DNA of 7,976 nt from an uncultured Erysipelotrichaceae bacterium (GCA_947575425.1 CANPNQ010000035.1:1-7976); one strand, 5' to 3'; numbered from the stretch's first letter, positions 1 through 6,743 are shown. Made by a program: numbers and translations. The notes: generated by a model not told the origin, from the sequence alone.

Positions 1-831
1 AATGCTAGTAAAGGTTGCCATGATAGCATGGGCCATTGCCTCTTCCCGATCTGTGTTTTTTTCCTTTTCCTCATGATAGCGGTGTAATAGGAAGATGCTG
101 TAATCCATCGTTACTCCAAGCTGTAGAACCATGGCCAATGCCTGTGTAATATAGGAGATCTCACCCAAAAATACGTTACTGCCAAAATTATAGGCGATCG
201 GATAGGCAATGCCCACCATGAAGATCAAAGGCGCCAAGGTAGAACTCAAACCGAGAAACAGGACAATCAGACACAGTACCACCGCCGTGACACTGTATAT
301 CCAAGTTTCTTCTCCTACCAGACTTTTGGTATCTTCAATAATGGCTGAGAATCCGCCGATATAACACCCCTTTTCTGCATATCCTTTTATCGCATGCAGG
401 GCATCCATTGTTCGCTGCGAGCTTGTCTCCTCCTCAAAGGTGATGATCATCATCGTACTTTCTTCGGAAAACAGGAAGTTTCTGAATGAATCGGGAAGAA
501 CCTCCGGGGGCATCGACAGGTCAAAGATATTATCGTACCATAAGACCTCCTTTACTCCATCAATCTCCATGATCTCCTCTTTCAATTTAGCTACCTGCTT
601 GTCGGGCATGTGTTCCACCACCAGCATACCGGTGCTTGCCAGATTGAAATCATCACTCAACGCCTGTTGCGCCATCATGCTTTCTGCTTCCTTTGGCAGA
701 TATGTCAATATATCATAGTTTACTTTGGTTCGTATAAAACCGATCATGCTGGGAATCAGCAAAAGAGTCGCAATGATGAGAATTTTGTTTCGATTCTTTA
801 CAATAACATGTGCAAGTTGTTCCACGTTCAT
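1..831 (-). CDS. MMPL/RND-family transporter, N-terminal part (runs off left edge)
   Basis: The minus strand is open from the ATG at 831 to the window edge (277 codons, no stop). The layout is that of an MMPL/RND export pump: a helix at residues ~14-33, an extracytoplasmic domain at ~35-172, then helices at ~178-195, ~198-217 and ~227-250. The last helix carries TMDYSIFLLHRYHEE, matching the family motif in which an Asp-Tyr pair (D243-Y244) relays protons, followed by a charged cytoplasmic segment. Such pumps export lipids, drugs or other hydrophobic molecules using the proton gradient. The substrate cannot be told here. An in-frame TGA lies five codons upstream of the ATG (TGA CAG AAA GAA GTG ATG), which fixes the start at ATG or the adjacent GTG. 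The ribosome site (AGAAAGAAG) is weak. The second half of the protein, including the second transmembrane bundle, lies outside the window. Confidence 0.85.
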   Translation of the reverse strand, partial: MNVEQLAHVIVKNRNKILIIATLLLIPSMIGFIRTKVNYDILTYLPKEAESMMAQQALSDDFNLASTGMLVVEHMPDKQVAKLKEEIMEIDGVKEVLWYDNIFDLSMPPEVLPDSFRNFLFSEESTMMIITFEEETSSQRTMDALHAIKGYAEKGCYIGGFSAIIEDTKSLVGEETWIYSVTAVVLCLIVLFLGLSSTLAPLIFMVGIAYPIAYNFGSNVFLGEISYITQALAMVLQLGVTMDYSIFLLHRYHEEKEKNTDREEAMAHAIMATFTSI

Positions 832-1320
832 CACTTCTTTCTGTCAATTCGTTCATCATTTGATCGCATATGCTTGAGGTTTATCAAGCAACATAGATAC
901 GCCTGTCACCTTGTGTTATGATTTGAAAATGGATCACCTCTATTTCCTTCGTATTTCGATTCATGGGACGTCCATAGGATACATCCACAAAATTTAAAAA
1001 TCAATTTTCCTGTTTGATATTCCTTTTTGTATACGCTTACATTTTGACACTTACATGAAATTGTCTAATCGAATGAGAGAGTGATGATAGATGGTTTCAT
1101 AAGGTGTGGAAAGAGGAAGACATGGAAGAGAGAAAGTAAAAAAGCAAGGGTTTCAAGCAATGAGGTATGAAAAAGACAGGAGGCTGAAAAAATCCAGTAT
1201 GGAAAGGGACGGGAGTGGAAGGCAGGGGAAGGGAAAGGGAGTGAGCATGCTTATGCAGTGTGCGTGACAATCATTGGAATGCTTCATAAGATACAGGTAG
1301 GAAGGAAAAAAGGAAAGGAA
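832..1320. other. Long intergenic region between divergent genes
   Basis: I find no convincing gene in this 489-base stretch between the minus-strand transporter and the plus-strand small membrane protein. It holds a palindromic operator-like site at 1046-1065 and an AT-rich section at about 985-1060 that could contain the transporter's promoter; a weak minus-strand TTGATT-17-TATCCT pair reads toward it. From about 1081 to 1345 the plus strand is strikingly purine-rich, mostly GGAA and GAAA runs with few pyrimidines, and this continues into the ribosome site of the next gene. Small ORFs here lack good ribosome sites or recognisable composition. Confidence 0.6.
1046..1065. promoter_or_regulatory. 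20-bp palindrome, candidate repressor operator
   Basis: GACACTTACATGAAATTGTC is an interrupted palindrome: GACA, TT, CATG, AA and TGTC pair symmetrically about the centre, and 16 of 20 positions match. A consensus -35 hexamer TTGACA (1044-1049, plus strand) overlaps its left arm, although no good -10 follows (TAATCG after 16 bases). Size and symmetry fit a dimeric helix-turn-helix regulator such as a TetR-family protein, which often controls MMPL-type pumps. It could serve the transporter at 831, the plus-strand unit, or both. No regulator gene is visible in the window. Confidence 0.4.
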
Positions 1321-1506
1321 ATGAGAATGGAAAAAGAAAATTTCATGAATGTATTTGGATCATTGCTTATGATAATATTCGGTATATGGTTGTATTATGA
1401 TGGATCTAGGAGTGAGGCAAGTCAGGTGGAAGGATGGATCGCAGGAGGAATGATCGCATATGGCTTGATACGAATTTATGTAACAAATCGATCCGCAAAG
1501 AAATAA
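1321..1506 (+). CDS. Small two-helix membrane protein
   Basis: This 61-residue protein of unknown function has two predicted membrane segments: about residues 9-27 (FMNVFGSLLMIIFGIWLYY) and about residues 38-57 (around GWIAGGMIAYGLIRIYV). A short polar loop with DGSRSE separates them and the C-terminus is basic (NRSAKK), so both ends are likely cytoplasmic. I chose the ATG at 1321 because AAAGGAAAGGAA sits just before it; an ATG two codons later is also possible. A longer version from 1258 would add 21 residues of basic sequence with no proper ribosome site. The NimA-like gene begins 55 bases after the stop, and no terminator separates them, so they may share a transcript. Confidence 0.65.
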   Translation: MRMEKENFMNVFGSLLMIIFGIWLYYDGSRSEASQVEGWIAGGMIAYGLIRIYVTNRSAKK

Positions 1507-1509
1507 CTC

Positions 1510-1538
1510 TTGCATGAGTCTGTATTTTCCTGTATCAT
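1510..1538 (+). promoter_or_regulatory. Weak candidate promoter for the NimA-like gene
   Basis: TTGCAT (1510-1515) and TATCAT (1533-1538) are separated by 17 bases, just ahead of the next gene's AGGAGG ribosome site (1549-1554). The -10 matches 5 of 6 consensus bases, the -35 only 3 of 6. It would allow expression independent of the small membrane protein, but is weak evidence alone. Confidence 0.3.
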
Positions 1539-1561
1539 AACATCAGATAGGAGGATAGGCT

Positions 1562-2062
1562 ATGGTTCATGAAATGAGAAGATGGAAGCAGCGCTTAGAG
1601 CAAACGGAATGTGAGGCGATATTACGCCAAGCGACAAGCGGCGTACTCGCCCTCATTGACGGGGAGGGAACTTATGCGGTGCCATTAAGCTATGTATATC
1701 AAGATCACTGTTTGTATTTTCATTGTGCCAAAAGCGGGCATAAGCTGGAATTGCTTCAGGAGCATCCCAGTGTTTCCTTTTGCGTGATTGATCAGGATCA
1801 TGTTGTTCCTGATGAATATACGACGTATTTCAGAAGTGTAATCGTATTTGGTGAGATGGATGTGTTAAAGGATAAGCAGGAAAAAGAGCTTGCCTTATCC
1901 GCTTTGGCACACAAATATGCGCCAAAGCATTCCATGGATCAAATTCATGCGTATCTATCAAAACATGGGGAACCATGTCTCATACTTCGCTTGCGCATTT
2001 CCCATATGAGTGGCAAGGAAGCAAAAGAGCTGCGCGAAAAACAAGTGGAACAGGGATCATAA
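1562..2062 (+). CDS. NimA-like pyridoxamine 5'-phosphate oxidase-family flavoprotein
   Basis: The 166-residue protein matches the FMN-binding split-barrel family related to pyridoxamine 5'-phosphate oxidase, in the branch containing 5-nitroimidazole reductases (Nim). Visible marks are GVLALIDGEGTYAVPLSYVY (residues 27-46), LYFHCAKSGHKLELL (51-65), VSFCVIDQDHVVPDEYTTYFRSVIVFG (71-97, read in parts) and a helical C-terminal tail. H60 in the SGHK motif is the plausible counterpart of the active-site His of NimA. In characterised relatives, FMN-dependent reduction of nitroimidazoles to amines gives metronidazole resistance, but most chromosomal homologues have no proven substrate, so resistance should not be assumed. 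The start is secure: AGGAGG lies seven bases before the ATG. The protein is probably cytosolic and dimeric. A terminator stem overlaps its stop codon. Confidence 0.85.
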   Translation: MVHEMRRWKQRLEQTECEAILRQATSGVLALIDGEGTYAVPLSYVYQDHCLYFHCAKSGHKLELLQEHPSVSFCVIDQDHVVPDEYTTYFRSVIVFGEMDVLKDKQEKELALSALAHKYAPKHSMDQIHAYLSKHGEPCLILRLRISHMSGKEAKELREKQVEQGS

Positions 2063-2079
2063 ACGCCCTGTTTTTATTT
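2049..2079 (+). terminator. Intrinsic terminator of the NimA-like gene
   Basis: AACAGGG (2049-2055) pairs with CCCTGTT (2066-2072) around a 10-base loop, followed by a T-rich tail (TTTTTATTT). The left arm lies inside the last codons, and the TAA stop (2060-2062) is in the loop, so coding end and termination are fused. Confidence 0.8.
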
Positions 2080-2254
2080 GGTGAGATTGGAATTATAGGG
2101 ATTTATGTTTTGCGGCTGAAGGATATCCTCAAAAAAGATAGGTAAATGAAAAAAGAGGAGTGAAAAGAAGCAAGGAAGCAGAGTAATATAAGAAATCAAA
2201 CAGAAGGAAAGAAGGCGATTTTAAATAGGACAAGAGTGAAAATAAACTATCGAT

Positions 2255-2289
2255 AAAAGAAAAAGGCTGTCTGATCATATAGACAGCCT
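2255..2289 (-). terminator. Intrinsic terminator of the alpha/beta hydrolase gene
   Basis: AGGCTGTCT (2264-2272) and AGACAGCCT (2281-2289) form a perfect 9-bp stem with an 8-base loop. Read on the minus strand it is followed by TTTTTCTTTTATC, a U-rich tail. The stem overlaps the TAG stop of the hydrolase (2288-2290). It faces the NimA-like terminator across about 175 purine-rich, apparently empty bases. Confidence 0.85.
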
Positions 2290-3214
2290 ATAGGAAGGTG
2301 TATTTTTTTAAAAAGGCATCCACATGACGCCAATAGGTCTTTGGATCGATCCCTGAGGATAATGCATGTCCGGCGTTGGATATGGTGAGTTTTTCTTTGG
2401 GACAGGTCGCTTTTTGATAAAGCTCCTCCATCATGGAATAGGGGACAAGATCGTCCTGATCGCCATGGATAAATAACAGCGGAGCTTTGATCTGATCCAC
2501 TACATCTATGGGACGGGCTTCTTTGAGCGAAATATGCGTTTGACGATAAACGATATTGTTGGATGCATATAAATACCAGCGATAAGGGATATGAAGATGC
2601 TGAGAGAGGTAGAAATCAAAGACATCAATTACTCTGGCATAAGGGCAATCGACAATGGCGGCTTGGATAGGTGCATCCTGACACTTTGCCAAAGCAAGCA
2701 GGGTCGTTGCGGCTCCCATAGATACTCCATATAGGGTGATCTGCGCTTTGGGATCGCTGTTGCATATTTCCTTTATCCAGCAACAGGCATCCAGATGCTC
2801 TAAAATCCCCATTGTGATCATTGCCCCTTCACTTAATCCATGGGCACGCATACTCGGCAGAAGCAGATGATATCCCATCTCATAAAAATGCTTTGCCTCA
2901 TAGCTGAGTTCTTTGACATAGCCATGGAAACCGTGAAATAAAATCATATAGCGATGCGTAGGCTTTTTTTGCGGAAGCTCATAGGCATGGAGACGAACCC
3001 CGTCGGTGGCATGGATATAGCGATGCTTGGGATTCTGCTCATCAAACCACTCATATTCGTAGCGTTTCCCGCTTCGTGTTCCTTTGATCCATTGATCGTC
3101 CCGTTGAAATAGGGCGGAGAGAATCTTTCGCTGCATGTAAATTCCTGCCGCAGTGCCGATTCCCAGCGCTCCTGCGACTGTGATGCTTTTGTGCTTGATC
3201 GAATGTCGTTTCAT
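2288..3214 (-). CDS. Membrane-anchored alpha/beta hydrolase
   Basis: The 308-residue protein is a serine alpha/beta hydrolase. A hydrophobic N-terminal segment (about residues 11-26, after a basic MKRHSIKHKS) suggests a membrane anchor or uncleaved signal. The fold follows in order: oxyanion-hole HGFHG (94-98), SMRAHGLSEG (121-130), nucleophile elbow GVSMG with S165 (163-167), HGDQDDLVP with likely acid D254, and AGH with catalytic H283. It resembles the YqkD-type Bacillota hydrolases, often annotated as S15-like or BAAT-like hydrolases, for which natural substrates are unknown; an ester, thioester or amide could be cut. The ATG at 3214 is preceded by GGGAG at about ten bases. The radical SAM gene lies 179 bases upstream on the same strand with no evident terminator, so read-through is possible, but a local promoter with operator-like repeats is also likely. 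Confidence 0.87.
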   Translation of the reverse strand: MKRHSIKHKSITVAGALGIGTAAGIYMQRKILSALFQRDDQWIKGTRSGKRYEYEWFDEQNPKHRYIHATDGVRLHAYELPQKKPTHRYMILFHGFHGYVKELSYEAKHFYEMGYHLLLPSMRAHGLSEGAMITMGILEHLDACCWIKEICNSDPKAQITLYGVSMGAATTLLALAKCQDAPIQAAIVDCPYARVIDVFDFYLSQHLHIPYRWYLYASNNIVYRQTHISLKEARPIDVVDQIKAPLLFIHGDQDDLVPYSMMEELYQKATCPKEKLTISNAGHALSSGIDPKTYWRHVDAFLKKYTFL

Positions 3215-3257
3215 GTATGGTCGTCTCCCTTGATTATTTTTATGTTTTCTTATCTAT

Positions 3258-3333
3258 GTTATATCCTATCACAGAGAGAGGTGATTGGCTATGCTTTTCA
3301 CTGAATGTGAAGGTGGGATGAAAAAGTGATAGG
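3258..3333 (-). promoter_or_regulatory. Candidate promoter and operator repeats of the hydrolase gene
   Basis: On the minus strand a -10-like TATAAC (3263-3258) lies 44 bases before the hydrolase start. Directly upstream is an inverted repeat: CCTATCAC (3265-3272), an AGAGAGAG spacer, and GTGATTGG (3281-3288), with one mismatch per arm. A third copy, GTGATAGG, an exact reverse complement of the first arm, sits at 3326-3333. No recognisable -35 exists, which fits a promoter needing or blocked by a protein bound to these repeats. This is inference from symmetry and position only. Confidence 0.35.
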
Positions 3334-3393
3334 ATCGCATATGGAGGATTCTACAAAGGATAGATGCTTTGATATCAAGTCTTTTGCGTTCGC

Positions 3394-4263
3394 TTACCAT
3401 AAGCTCAGCTGTTCTTTTTCCGCTTTTTGCGTCATATGTTGAAGATAGGCGAAGATCTGATCGTTTTGATGAAGGATTCCGTGTGCCTCGCAGGTGTCAT
3501 GAAACAGCTTCATCAGGTCTTTGTGGTATGGGGATGTAATGATGTATTGATTGCCATAGTTTTTGATATAATGCTCTTTCAAACAGGGAAAAAAGCGATC
3601 CAGTTGGGCATAAAAGTATTCCCGGTTTCCCTCTCTTAGTGTGAGTTCCATACCGAAACAAAGAATGCCAATTACCTTCGCTTCTATGCACAGCTCTAGC
3701 AGCTGGGTAATGTTTTCTCTGGTGTCGTTGATAAAGGGCAGAATGGGACATAGCCATACCACGGTTGGAATACCCATATCCCGTAGGATTTTTAAAACCG
3801 CAAACCGCTCTTTTGTGGTTGCGACGTTTGGTTCAAGAATGCGGCATAGCGTATCATCATAGGTGGTCAGGGTCATTTGTACCACACATTTTCCTCTGTC
3901 GTTGATATGTTGTATTAGATCAAGATCCCTCAGAATCAAATCAGATTTGGTAATTACGGTAAACCCGTGTCCATATTGTGCAATGAGTGACAATGCTTTT
4001 CTTGTATATTGCAGATCACGCTCCAAGGGCATATAGGGATCGCTCATCGACCCGGTGGCGATCATGCATTTTTTGCGTTTGCGCTTGAGGGCATTTTCCA
4101 ATAGCTCCAAGGCGTTCTCCTTGACCTCGATATCTTCAAAGGCATGATCCATGTGGTAACAGTGACTGCGGGAATCACAATAAATGCATCCATGCGTACA
4201 GCCGCGGTATAAATTTATGCCATTGTTGGCAGATAGGATCCCTTTTGCTTTTACATAATGCAT
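3394..4263 (-). CDS. Radical SAM protein, SplB/spore-photoproduct-lyase-like family
   Basis: The 289-residue protein opens with NLYRGCTHGCIYCDSRSH, holding the CxxxCxxC motif (C22, C26, C29) that binds the [4Fe-4S] cluster cleaving S-adenosylmethionine. The rest follows the COG1533 'SPL family radical SAM' pattern: ATGSMSDPYMPLE (69-81), VITKSDLILRDLDLI (103-117), VVQMTLTT (127-134), ILEPNVATTKERFAVL (142-157) and GIPTVVWLCPILPFIND (164-180). True spore photoproduct lyase repairs UV-induced thymine dimers in spores. This protein is the related, shorter group of unknown function, so I do not assign lyase activity. It is cytosolic. The start is strong: AAAAGGAGG lies five bases before ATG, with an extended -10 about 65 bases upstream. 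No terminator is evident after its TAA. Confidence 0.87.
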   Translation of the reverse strand: MHYVKAKGILSANNGINLYRGCTHGCIYCDSRSHCYHMDHAFEDIEVKENALELLENALKRKRKKCMIATGSMSDPYMPLERDLQYTRKALSLIAQYGHGFTVITKSDLILRDLDLIQHINDRGKCVVQMTLTTYDDTLCRILEPNVATTKERFAVLKILRDMGIPTVVWLCPILPFINDTRENITQLLELCIEAKVIGILCFGMELTLREGNREYFYAQLDRFFPCLKEHYIKNYGNQYIITSPYHKDLMKLFHDTCEAHGILHQNDQIFAYLQHMTQKAEKEQLSLW

Positions 4264-4326
4264 AACATCCTCCTTTTGGCATGGAGAAACGGTGGAAAGA
4301 CCATGATCATCATCATTCCTGTGAAA

Positions 4327-4335
4327 AGTATATCA
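4327..4335 (-). promoter_or_regulatory. Extended -10 promoter of the radical SAM gene
   Basis: On the minus strand TGATATACT combines the TGn extension with a 5-of-6 -10 hexamer (TATACT, 4332-4327). The -35 position 17 bases upstream is poor (GGTACA), as extended -10 promoters tolerate. The transcript would start near 4320, giving a leader of about 57 bases before the ATG. Confidence 0.5.
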
Positions 4336-4373
4336 TGAAAATGCAGATATGTACCAGATGAATGCGAATTTTA

Positions 4374-4389
4374 TGATATGATATAGGCA
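4374..4389 (+). promoter_or_regulatory. Extended -10 promoter reading toward the DUF4440 gene
   Basis: TGA-TATGAT (4374-4382) is an extended -10 followed by ATAGGCA. The 13 bases TATGATATAGGCA recur exactly at 5021-5033, in the same position of the amidohydrolase promoter. No good -35 is visible. The leader to the ATG at 4552 would be about 160 bases, and I see no riboswitch-like fold in it. It lies back-to-back with the radical SAM promoter, about 40 bases away. Confidence 0.4.
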
Positions 4390-4551
4390 GGGTAAGAACC
4401 AAGATGTATCACAGATAGAGCATTCGCATAGACATCAAGAAAGTGATCAGAAAAGGCAGTCAGAGGTATTAGGAAAAAAATAGGATGATATTGGGGATCG
4501 ATCGCTAAATATATATCCGGATAGATCAGAAAAGCAGGAAAGGGGAAGCAT

Positions 4552-4935
4552 ATGAAAAAAAAGTGCGAGAAAGAAATGCTGTTGGATTTGGAGCGCAGCC
4601 TGTTTCGCCATGAGATCATAAGCGATCGAATGAAATTGGAGGAGCTGCTACACGAGCGCTTTCATGAGATGGGAAGCAGTGGTATGCTGTATGATCGAGC
4701 GCAGGTGATGGAGGCATTGCTTGCGCTGAATACAGATCGCAATATCGCGATGGTTGATTTTACTTGCGAGTCGGTAGGAAGTGATTGTTTTCTAGTGCAT
4801 TATAGGACAAAGAATGAGAATGGGGCGTATTATTATCGCACTTCTCTATGGGTACGAGAGGAAAGGATGAAGCTGATCTTTCATCAATCGACCCGCTTAG
4901 CAATGGATCCTAAGATAAAGAGGGAGCGCGGTTAG
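4552..4935 (+). CDS. DUF4440 / NTF2-like (SnoaL-like) small protein
   Basis: The 127-residue protein fits the DUF4440 branch of the NTF2-like superfamily. It has an N-terminal helix pair LLDLERSLFRHEIISDRMKLEELL (10-33, read in parts), the marker HEMGSSGMLYDRAQVMEAL (38-56), and the strand motifs FLVHYRT (80-86), YRTSLWVREE (95-104) and MKLIFHQSTRLA (106-117). The final HQST is the usual HQGT of the family. These proteins form small cone-shaped dimers with a ligand pocket; some act on small molecules, but members like this have no known reaction. It is cytosolic with no signal peptide. AAAGGGGA precedes the ATG at a normal distance. No terminator follows, so transcription may run into the amidohydrolase 135 bases downstream, which also has its own promoter. 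Confidence 0.8.
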   Translation: MKKKCEKEMLLDLERSLFRHEIISDRMKLEELLHERFHEMGSSGMLYDRAQVMEALLALNTDRNIAMVDFTCESVGSDCFLVHYRTKNENGAYYYRTSLWVREERMKLIFHQSTRLAMDPKIKRERG

Positions 4936-4996
4936 GTAGAAGAGCCAATGATTTGTTATCAAAAGAGGGATCTATGATGTGGGGGAGAGAGGATGT

Positions 4997-5033
4997 TTGG
5001 CAAAGAGGCAGCGTGTGTGCTATGATATAGGCA
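4997..5033 (+). promoter_or_regulatory. Promoter of the amidohydrolase gene
   Basis: TTGGCA (4997-5002, 5 of 6), an 18-base spacer ending in TGC, and TATGAT (5021-5026, 5 of 6) make a good extended -10 promoter. The leader is short (about 37 bases) and ends in the ribosome site GAAGGAA before the ATG at 5071. The sequence from -10 onward shares 13 identical bases with the site at 4377-4389. Confidence 0.65.
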
Positions 5034-5070
5034 ATGAGCTAGAGGCAATGGAAAGGAAGCGAAGGAAATA

Positions 5071-6363
5071 ATGAAACTGGTATTGAGGAATGGTATCATT
5101 CTGGACGGCAGTGAAACGATGGAACCAATACAGGGAAAAAGTGTCGTGATCGAAGGGGATAAGATCATGGATATCATAGATGGAGCGTATCAGGGAAGCG
5201 ATGCAAAAATTATTGATTTGCAAGGAAAGTATCTCATGCCCGGATTGATCAACCTTCATGTGCATTTACCGGCAACCGGAAAGCCGAAGAAGAAGCCTTC
5301 CGATCCCAAAAAACTGGTAAAGCTGATGACAAGCAATCAGCTGATGCGCAGTCTGATGATGAAGCTTTGTGAGGGATATGCAAAAACAGAGCTGATGAGC
5401 GGTGTAACCACCATCCGCACGGTAGGCGGTGTAGAGGATGTAGATACTAAGATCAGAGATCGCATTGCCAAGCATGAATTGCTGGGACCGCGGATATTGG
5501 CATCCAATATGGCGGTATCAGTAGAGGGTGGCCACATGGCAGGCTCCTTAGCTTATATCGCTAAAAGTGCCGAGGAAGCAGCACATTATGTCGATGTGAT
5601 TGCCAAGGATCACCCTGATTGGATAAAATTGATGATTACAGGCGGTGTTTTAGATGCTAAAGTCAAGGGTGAACCCGGTGAGCTGAAAATGAATGCGGAA
5701 TTGGTAAAGGCGGCTTGTGAGGCGGCACATCGGCATCATTTGCGGGTAGCGGCTCATGTGGAAAGCAGGGAAGGAGTGGCAGTCGCTTTGGCAAACGGTG
5801 TTGATACGATTGAGCATGGAGCGGAAGCGAACGAGGAGATTTTGCGGCTGTTTCATGAGCGCCATGCGGCGCTTGTGACTACATTGTCTCCGGCGCTCCC
5901 CTATGCGTTATTTGATCGCTCTATTTCCCATGCCAGTGAGATGGAGCAATATAATGGCAATATCGTATTTCAGGGCATCATCGATTGTGCCAAGCAATGC
6001 CTGAAGGAAGGGATTCCTGTCGGCTTAGGTACTGATACGGGTTGTCCTTATATCACGCATTACGATATGTGGCGGGAGCTGGTGTATTTTGTGCAGTATT
6101 GCGGTGTCTCCAATCGTTTTGCTTTGTATACTGCAACGAAGCGCAATGCCCAAATTGCCGGGATTGATGACATCACTGGAACCATATCAGTCGGAAAATG
6201 TGCTGATTTGATCGTAACCAAGGAAAATCCGCTGGATCGTTTGAGTGCTTTGCGCCAAGTGGAAATGGTTATCGCAAATGGACGATGTCTCGAACATATC
6301 ACAGTGAAGAAGATGGATCAGGTGGAAAGAGAGTTAGATAAATTCCTGCCAAAGCATGCGTAA
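5071..6363 (+). CDS. Imidazolonepropionase-like metal-dependent amidohydrolase
   Basis: The complete 430-residue enzyme has the amidohydrolase-superfamily layout: N-terminal beta strands (LVLRNGIILDGS), the metal HxH motif NLHVH (H63, H65) after KYLMPGLI, the bridging lysine K186 in DWIKLMITGG (normally carboxylated), H229 in VAAHVES, H249 in TIEHG, and the catalytic D322 in GLGTDTG. The C-terminal part returns to the beta sandwich with ISVGKCADLIVTKENPL (372-388). All ligands for a two-metal centre are present, so it should be active. The closest known group is imidazolonepropionase-like amidohydrolases, including enzymes that cleave Xaa-Pro or Xaa-Arg/Lys dipeptides and related amides. The N-terminal region is too divergent to name a substrate, and no histidine-degradation genes are nearby, so hutI is unlikely. 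It is cytosolic and has its own promoter at 4997-5026. Confidence 0.88.
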   Translation: MKLVLRNGIILDGSETMEPIQGKSVVIEGDKIMDIIDGAYQGSDAKIIDLQGKYLMPGLINLHVHLPATGKPKKKPSDPKKLVKLMTSNQLMRSLMMKLCEGYAKTELMSGVTTIRTVGGVEDVDTKIRDRIAKHELLGPRILASNMAVSVEGGHMAGSLAYIAKSAEEAAHYVDVIAKDHPDWIKLMITGGVLDAKVKGEPGELKMNAELVKAACEAAHRHHLRVAAHVESREGVAVALANGVDTIEHGAEANEEILRLFHERHAALVTTLSPALPYALFDRSISHASEMEQYNGNIVFQGIIDCAKQCLKEGIPVGLGTDTGCPYITHYDMWRELVYFVQYCGVSNRFALYTATKRNAQIAGIDDITGTISVGKCADLIVTKENPLDRLSALRQVEMVIANGRCLEHITVKKMDQVERELDKFLPKHA

Positions 6364-6702
6364 AAGTCTGATGATGTGACTGATTCTCTTTGCGAATGCA
6401 AAGGGATGCTGTTGGCAGTATTTGCTGTGCGCTGTTATATATGGGTTCAAATATGCTGTGCCATGCTCTGTTGGCAGCTATTGGTATGTTGATGAGAAAG
6501 AGAAATGTGGATAGCGTCCTTTTTGTGGGTATGTGACTATAAGGCGGTCTGTGATTCGCTATGTGAAGGAACTATAGGCGAAATGAACAGGTCTTTCATG
6601 ATCTGCATAAGTCCATGAATGAGGGCGCTTTTGCATGCGTACTCCATGGGTCATAATTTGGCAGAAGCGAGCGATCTGTCGGGCAGGCAAAGAATAAAAA
6701 AA
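6364..6702. other. Non-coding stretch between amidohydrolase and tRNA-Leu
   Basis: I see no gene in these roughly 340 bases. A hairpin CTCTTTGC-GAAT-GCAAAGGG (6386-6405, one G-T pair) lies 23 bases after the amidohydrolase stop, but it has no T tail; it may stabilise the transcript end more than terminate it. The 10-mer CTGTTGGCAG occurs at 6409-6418 and again at 6468-6477, a direct repeat with a 59-base period and loosely similar flanks. The rest is unremarkable; the longest ORF on the opposite strand is antisense to the tRNA and its leader. Confidence 0.55.
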
Positions 6703-6731
6703 TTTGCATTTTAAAAGATTTGTGCTATAAT
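6703..6731 (+). promoter_or_regulatory. Strong promoter of tRNA-Leu
   Basis: TTTGCA (6703-6708), a 17-base AT-rich spacer ending in TGC, and a perfect TATAAT (6726-6731) form an extended -10 promoter. The tRNA 5' end is 13 bases after the -10, leaving a very short leader to be removed by RNase P. An A-rich run (6691-6702) directly upstream could act as an UP element. Confidence 0.8.
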
Positions 6732-6743
6732 AAGACTGGATTT

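Noticed and set aside
440..921. Two overlapping plus-strand ORFs of 92 and 103 codons
   Set aside because: They lie opposite the transporter gene, whose minus-strand frame has clear family motifs; the plus-strand products have no recognisable features.
884..964. Minus-strand 26-codon ORF upstream of the transporter, ending ITQGDRRIYVA
   Set aside because: It has no ribosome site and is too short to judge; kept only as a possible leader peptide.
1160..1267. Plus-strand 35-codon ORF, very basic and Gly/Lys/Arg-rich
   Set aside because: The composition is what translating the purine-rich tract would give by chance, and there is no proper ribosome site.
3427..3862. ORFs overlapping the radical SAM gene on both strands
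   Set aside because: They are shadows of a gene with intact CxxxCxxC and family motifs.
4371..4619. Minus-strand 82-codon ORF across the start of the DUF4440 gene
   Set aside because: It crosses a promoter region and the start of a better supported gene, and has no plausible ribosome site.
6386..6405. Hairpin after the amidohydrolase as intrinsic terminator
   Set aside because: The stem is acceptable but no T tract follows.
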